A stretch of DNA of 64,000 bases from Pelosinus sp. (GTDB lineage Bacteria; Bacillota; Negativicutes; DSM-13327). The DNA is taken from contig JARBUM010000006.1 of NCBI GenBank assembly GCA_029239675.1, positions 62,001 to 126,000 of the forward strand, written 5' to 3'. The position numbers were made by a program, and so were the translations under genes. This document shows positions 60,364 through 64,000 of this stretch, one piece after another. Each line of letters begins with the position of its first letter. Position 1 is the stretch's first letter. The notes beneath the pieces are model-generated. The model made no database searches and was not told where the DNA came from. It was given only the letters and a program-made list of their open reading frames with translations.

Positions 60364-61164
60364 TTACATATATCCATCCTTGCGGAGTTTTTGCATAGCA
60401 TATGAATCCTCTTGGTCTTGAGCCCTTCCAGCTCGCTCGCCCACTTTGGTATTTTTCAATTCCTCAATAATCTGGGCAACGGTAACAGCGTTAGAATCAA
60501 TTTGCCCTGTACATGGAGCGCATCCTAGGCTTCTGTAACGTTTACCATTTTTAGCAAAGTATAAATCTACTAATTCAATCTTTTCTCTCTCAATATAAGC
60601 CCAAATATCCATCTCATTCCAATGCAGTATGGGATGTACCCTAATATGATTTCCTTTAGGGAAATCCGTCTTAAATTGATCCCATAATTCTGGAGCCTGA
60701 TTTGTATAATCCCATTCTGAATCTTTGTTTCTTTCACTAAAAACTCGTTCTTTAGAGCGTGATCCTTCTTCATCTCGGCGAATTCCTAAAATCAAACCTT
60801 CAAACTCGTACTTCGTAACTACCTGCTGCAAACCATCCGTTTTTAAAGCTTTACAGCACACTAATCTGCCTTTATCCGGTCCCATTCCTGCATCTAAAGC
60901 TTCTTGATTCTTGTGAACAATCAGTTCAATATTATACTCTTTGGCCATTCTATCGCGAAATGCTATCATTTCGGGAATCTTATGAGTCGTATCCACATGA
61001 ATAAAAGGAAACGGACAATGACCAAAGAAGGCCTTCTTAGCCAGCCATAGCATAACTGTAGAGTCTTTACCTATTGACCACAACATTCCCAACTTACCAA
61101 ATTTCTTATAGGCTTCTCGTAATATAAAAATACTCTGGGCCTCAAGTCTATCTAAATGATCCAT
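60364..61164 (-). CDS. cysD: sulfate adenylyltransferase, catalytic subunit
   Basis: 266 residues, PAPS-reductase/ATP-sulfurylase fold: the PP-loop SIGKDSTVML, HVDTTHKIPEM, GLILGIRRDEEGSRSKERVFS, and the C-terminal YRSLGCAPCTG. It adenylates sulfate together with CysN. AGGAGG precedes the ATG. It lies about 160 bases downstream of aprB with a folded RNA stretch between. Confidence 0.95.
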   Translation of the reverse strand: MDHLDRLEAQSIFILREAYKKFGKLGMLWSIGKDSTVMLWLAKKAFFGHCPFPFIHVDTTHKIPEMIAFRDRMAKEYNIELIVHKNQEALDAGMGPDKGRLVCCKALKTDGLQQVVTKYEFEGLILGIRRDEEGSRSKERVFSERNKDSEWDYTNQAPELWDQFKTDFPKGNHIRVHPILHWNEMDIWAYIEREKIELVDLYFAKNGKRYRSLGCAPCTGQIDSNAVTVAQIIEELKNTKVGERAGRAQDQEDSYAMQKLRKDGYM

Positions 61165-61212
61165 ATTTTTTCCTCCTTAGTAGAGCCGTGGGCTCTCGAA
61201 AACAAACATATC

Positions 61213-61322
61213 GCCGTTAACAGGCAAGGTATGAGAAACCGTAAGTTAAGTAAAAGGCTGAAGCGTTAGTTATACTCATACCTTGCCGCCCTCAATGAGA
61301 ATTTCTCGAGACTACAAACGGC
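61213..61322 (-). promoter_or_regulatory. long structured inter-cistronic region between aprB and cysD
   Basis: GGCAAGGTATGAG (61223-61235) pairs with CTCATACCTTGCC (61275-61287), 13 bp perfect, inside outer arms GCCGTT (61213-61218) and AACGGC (61317-61322). A further AGAGCC/GGCTCT hairpin lies before the cysD ribosome site. I do not recognise the RNA; a processing or attenuation site, or an inserted repeat, is possible. Confidence 0.5.
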
Positions 61323-61326
61323 ATTT

Positions 61327-61641
61327 CTAATATGCATTGGCCTGTTTCTTATCAATAGTAAGTGTTTGTTCAGTACCATCTGGTGCAACGATAGTCCAAT
61401 GTAAAAATTGACCTTCTTGCTTGGTATATAGATAACTTCCCTTACCACCCATATCTGCCCCTAGATAATATTGAATGGCATTAAAATTACATTCCTTTAC
61501 GCAGGAAGTACAGCCCCAACATTCTTTAGGATATTTGATCTGGGTTTTTCCAGCACTATCTTCTGCTAACAAGCTGCCAGGGCAAACCTCACGACATTTT
61601 CCACAACCAGTGCATTTTTGACTATTAATCTTTATGCTCAT
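61327..61641 (-). CDS. aprB: APS-reductase beta-type ferredoxin
   Basis: About 104 residues. Two 4Fe-4S motifs, CTGCGKCREVCPG and CWGCTSCVKECN, precede a C-terminal tail of about 45 residues (GSYLYTKQEGQFLHWTIVAPDGTEQTLTIDKK) that in AprB wraps around AprA. It passes electrons to the flavoprotein AprA for reduction of APS to sulfite. It starts inside the aprA end; ATG 61641 with AAGGATG upstream is preferred to the ATG at 61650. Confidence 0.88.
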   Translation of the reverse strand: MSIKINSQKCTGCGKCREVCPGSLLAEDSAGKTQIKYPKECWGCTSCVKECNFNAIQYYLGADMGGKGSYLYTKQEGQFLHWTIVAPDGTEQTLTIDKKQANAY

Positions 61642-63313
61642 AGATGTCATCCTTCTTAACCAAATCTCGCAGTATTATTTTGACTTCTCCGTCAGAATAG
61701 CGTGAATTCACAAATCGCAGCCAGTTTTCATCATCCCGAGTTGGATAATCCGCATTTTCTTGAAAAGAATGCCAGCGGGTTTCTTTCCTTGCGCTCAAAT
61801 GCTGGATTAATGTTTCACAAACATATAATCGATCAATAACTTCGTAGATCAGCATCAATTCATGCAAGTCATGGGCTTTAAGCTGGTAGCTAATCTTTAA
61901 TAAGTCTTTAATACGTCTTTTGGCCACTTGAAGTTTATTAAGATTAAAAACATAGCCTGAGGAAATCCCTCCTGCATATTCATCCATAACTTTCTGCATG
62001 GCCTCTTCGATTTCTTCCACCGTATAAAAACCTTCTTCATTTTCTAATAATGCATTGACTACTGCCGTTCTTTGCGCAACTTCTTGGGGTTCAGGTATAC
62101 TATTTTCTTGACTCTCGATATAGCGTAAAGCAGCAAGAGCAGCAATTTCGCCTTCAACAAAACACCCTGTCACATATTTCTGAGGACTTCCCCCAGCAAC
62201 ATCCCCCGCAGCATATAGTCCTGGAATGGTAGTAGCTCTCTGGGTGTCTACCCAGTAGCCACTTGCCGTATGACCACCAACAATGTACGGCTCTGTACCT
62301 TCTATTTCAACATTTTCTGTGGCAGGTCCCTTGCGATTTTCCAACCATGACAATGTTTGCGCTGGAGACATATTCAAATAGGCTTTATATAAGTCCTGTT
62401 CTTGCTCCTGTTTAATTCCTTGGGTTTTCAAATAACAGGGGCCCTTTCCTTTTTTGTTTTCCATTACAGTAGAATACATACGAGTAGAAGTTTTGGGAAA
62501 GCCATAGCTCTTTTCGTATTCTTCTCCCCTACTATTGACCTGCTGTGCCCCAATTCCTTGAGCAATAGTACCAGTAGGAGCAATGGTATCTTTGCAGCGA
62601 AGTGCAATAAATCGCATTTCAAAAGTTGTCATTTCAGCACCTGCTCTAATTCCCATAGCATAGCCAGCTCCTGTATTAAAGGGAGAATACCACATCTTAT
62701 GTTTAGAAAAACCAGGATTGTTAGGTTTATAAAGCCCAGCAGCTCCTCCCGTAGTACAGATAACAGCCTTTGCTGAAATTACATATAAAACAGCGGTATC
62801 AAGAGAAAAGCCATATGCTCCCACAACTTTTCCATCCTGCACAATATAATCAATGATATTCATACGATTGATCACCGTAACATTTGGGCTTTTATCTACT
62901 GCCTCAGCCAAGATTGGTTTTATATTTTCACCATTTATTTTTATATTGCGATTGCCCCGAGAAACATATTCTCCAGCTTCATCCTTCAAAATAACAAGGC
63001 CTAAATCCTCAGCCTTTTTCGTAACTTGATTCAGTCTCTGAGCAATGGTATAGACAAGATCTTCTCTTACTACGCCTTCTGCATCATTTTTCGCATAGGC
63101 AAGATAGGTTTCAGGAGTTTGGCCTTTTACAATATAAGCATTCAGTGCATTGACTCCTGCGGCTAGACAGCCACTGCGTTTTATATTTGCTTTTTCTGCG
63201 ATGATTACTTTAGCACTTGAATTCTCAGCAATGGTTATCCCAGCATAACAGCCTGCTGTCCCGCCCCCAATGATCAGAATATCTGTCTTAAGATTCTTGG
63301 TTATCAGCTTCAT
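61625..63313 (-). CDS. aprA: adenylylsulfate reductase alpha-type flavoprotein
   Basis: 562 residues. FAD-binding start ILIIGGGTAGCYAGITIAE; YVTGCFVEGEIAA and GLYAAGDVAGGSP near the C-terminal half; HTASGYWVDTQRATTIPGLYAAGDVAGG is the fumarate-reductase-family signature. It belongs to the succinate dehydrogenase/fumarate reductase/AprA flavoprotein family. Operon membership with aprB, cysD and cysN and a sulfonate/sulfate-type ABC permease identifies it as the APS reductase of an assimilation pathway. It is shorter than dissimilatory AprA. Confidence 0.88.
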   Translation of the reverse strand: MKLITKNLKTDILIIGGGTAGCYAGITIAENSSAKVIIAEKANIKRSGCLAAGVNALNAYIVKGQTPETYLAYAKNDAEGVVREDLVYTIAQRLNQVTKKAEDLGLVILKDEAGEYVSRGNRNIKINGENIKPILAEAVDKSPNVTVINRMNIIDYIVQDGKVVGAYGFSLDTAVLYVISAKAVICTTGGAAGLYKPNNPGFSKHKMWYSPFNTGAGYAMGIRAGAEMTTFEMRFIALRCKDTIAPTGTIAQGIGAQQVNSRGEEYEKSYGFPKTSTRMYSTVMENKKGKGPCYLKTQGIKQEQEQDLYKAYLNMSPAQTLSWLENRKGPATENVEIEGTEPYIVGGHTASGYWVDTQRATTIPGLYAAGDVAGGSPQKYVTGCFVEGEIAALAALRYIESQENSIPEPQEVAQRTAVVNALLENEEGFYTVEEIEEAMQKVMDEYAGGISSGYVFNLNKLQVAKRRIKDLLKISYQLKAHDLHELMLIYEVIDRLYVCETLIQHLSARKETRWHSFQENADYPTRDDENWLRFVNSRYSDGEVKIILRDLVKKDDIYEHKD

Positions 63314-63358
63314 CGATAAGATACCTACTTTCTCTTTAACAGTACTACTATTTTCTGA

Positions 63359-64000
63359 TTACGCTTTATCTAAGCCCCATTTTTGTCTAATATTAATTTC
63401 TACTTTACCAAAAATCAGTTTATCTACTGCAACTCCCAGAACGACAATCACAATCATAATCGCCATGACTTGACTAATATCAGCCAAGTCTCTTCCCACC
63501 ATAAGAACCTGCCCTAACCCTTTCGTCGCAGAGATCATTTCGCCCGCCATAAGAGCTCTCCAGGCAAAGGACCAGCCTTGCTTTAAGCCTGATATAATAC
63601 TGGGAAGACTTGCAGGAATAATTACATTCCAATAGAGACTAAACCCCTTTGCACCCATTGTTTTTGCTGCTCTCACAAACAGAGGATTGATATTTTTCAT
63701 ACCTGATTCTATGGCAATGGAAACAGCAAAGGTTGAACCAATGGTAATGACAAAAATAATAGCACTTTCATTTAATCCAAACCAAAGAATGGAAAAAGGC
63801 AACCAGCAAATGCTGGGCAAGGTTTGTAATCCTAAAATTAAGGGGCTTACATTTTCATCCAAATACTTAAAACGAACAATTGCCAGACCAACAACAATCC
63901 CTATAATAATGGACAATATATAACCAAGAAAAATTCGTTTGGCACTTGCTAATACGGCAATGCTCATCGTACCATCTAGGATTAAGCTCCATAAGGTGGT
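63359..64000 (-). CDS. ABC transporter permease (SsuC/TauC-like), 5' end beyond the window
   Basis: Frame stays open to the right edge of the window (codons before ATG 63967 read TLWSLILDGT), so the gene is longer than the part shown. Multiple membrane helices, with the EAA loop VRAAKTMGAKGFSLYWNVIIPASLPSIISGLK and FAWRALMAGEMI typical of SsuC/TauC-like permeases. Expected to import sulfate, sulfonate or a related anion for the downstream apr/cys enzymes. ATP-binding and substrate-binding genes are not visible. Confidence 0.88.
   Translation of the reverse strand, partial: TTLWSLILDGTMSIAVLASAKRIFLGYILSIIIGIVVGLAIVRFKYLDENVSPLILGLQTLPSICWLPFSILWFGLNESAIIFVITIGSTFAVSIAIESGMKNINPLFVRAAKTMGAKGFSLYWNVIIPASLPSIISGLKQGWSFAWRALMAGEMISATKGLGQVLMVGRDLADISQVMAIMIVIVVLGVAVDKLIFGKVEINIRQKWGLDKA

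Overview
The window looks like a chromosomal stretch from a low-GC, endospore-forming, diderm Firmicute of the class Negativicutes (Sporomusaceae; Pelosinus-like is my best guess, by inference only). The evidence is mixed Gram-positive and Gram-negative character: strong AGGAGG-type ribosome binding sites, CIRCE, a Bacillus-type SOS box, a yybP-ykoY riboswitch and U-tract terminators typical of Firmicutes, together with a signal-peptide outer-membrane beta-barrel protein, an RND efflux pump with its membrane-fusion protein, and a LapA-domain protein. I saw no rRNA, tRNA, CRISPR array, complete insertion sequence or prophage.

Layout. 1-3.9 kb: truncated chemoreceptor behind a c-di-GMP riboswitch, small enzymes, a secreted 3D-domain protein. 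4-7.2 kb: C39-like protein, a small unknown, a gene-poor stretch carrying a strong orphan promoter and structured RNA candidate, a CDGSH Fe-S protein and a LapA-like protein. 7.5-13 kb: MenA, an SOS-box-controlled radical SAM/DNA-repair pair and a CPA1 Na+/H+ antiporter. 13.4-14.7 kb: two divergent, related proteins with metal-ligand-rich inserts. 14.9-19.4 kb: PhnX, then an ECF sigma/anti-sigma pair and two secreted proteins; three identically spaced promoter-like motifs tie these together. 19.6-24.4 kb: an ars cluster (arsR, arsD, arsA and a CoA-disulfide-reductase/rhodanese fusion) with three copies of one operator but no arsenite pump. 24.5-27 kb: a radical SAM/SPASM protein, a DUF190 protein and small unknowns. 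27.1-33.5 kb: RND pump, adaptor and TetR repressor with operators, an SDR and an HxlR regulator. 33.5-41.5 kb: GlpK, RsgA, two L,D-transpeptidases flanking a YD-repeat secreted protein, GNATs, ComB. 41.7-48.2 kb: LysR, histidine kinase, an unusual acyltransferase-cNMP-binding fusion, and HtpG under CIRCE. 48.2-58.4 kb: oxidoreductase, AEC transporter, AraC regulator, a frameshifted fabF, FosX, outer-membrane protein, PfpI-like, secreted FG-GAP-like protein, Mn-riboswitch-controlled CaCA antiporter, thioesterase, hydrolase. 58.6-64 kb: a sulfate-assimilation operon (ABC permease, AprA, AprB, CysD, CysN).

Most genes are single units or short operons bounded by clear, often bidirectional, hairpin terminators. 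The most interesting signals are regulatory or non-coding: the ECF autoregulon, the orphan promoter-RNA-terminator unit near 5.7-5.9 kb, the triple ArsR operator, and three families of dispersed structured intergenic repeat. The fabF gene is split by a -1 shift lying exactly on a dnaX-type slippery heptamer.
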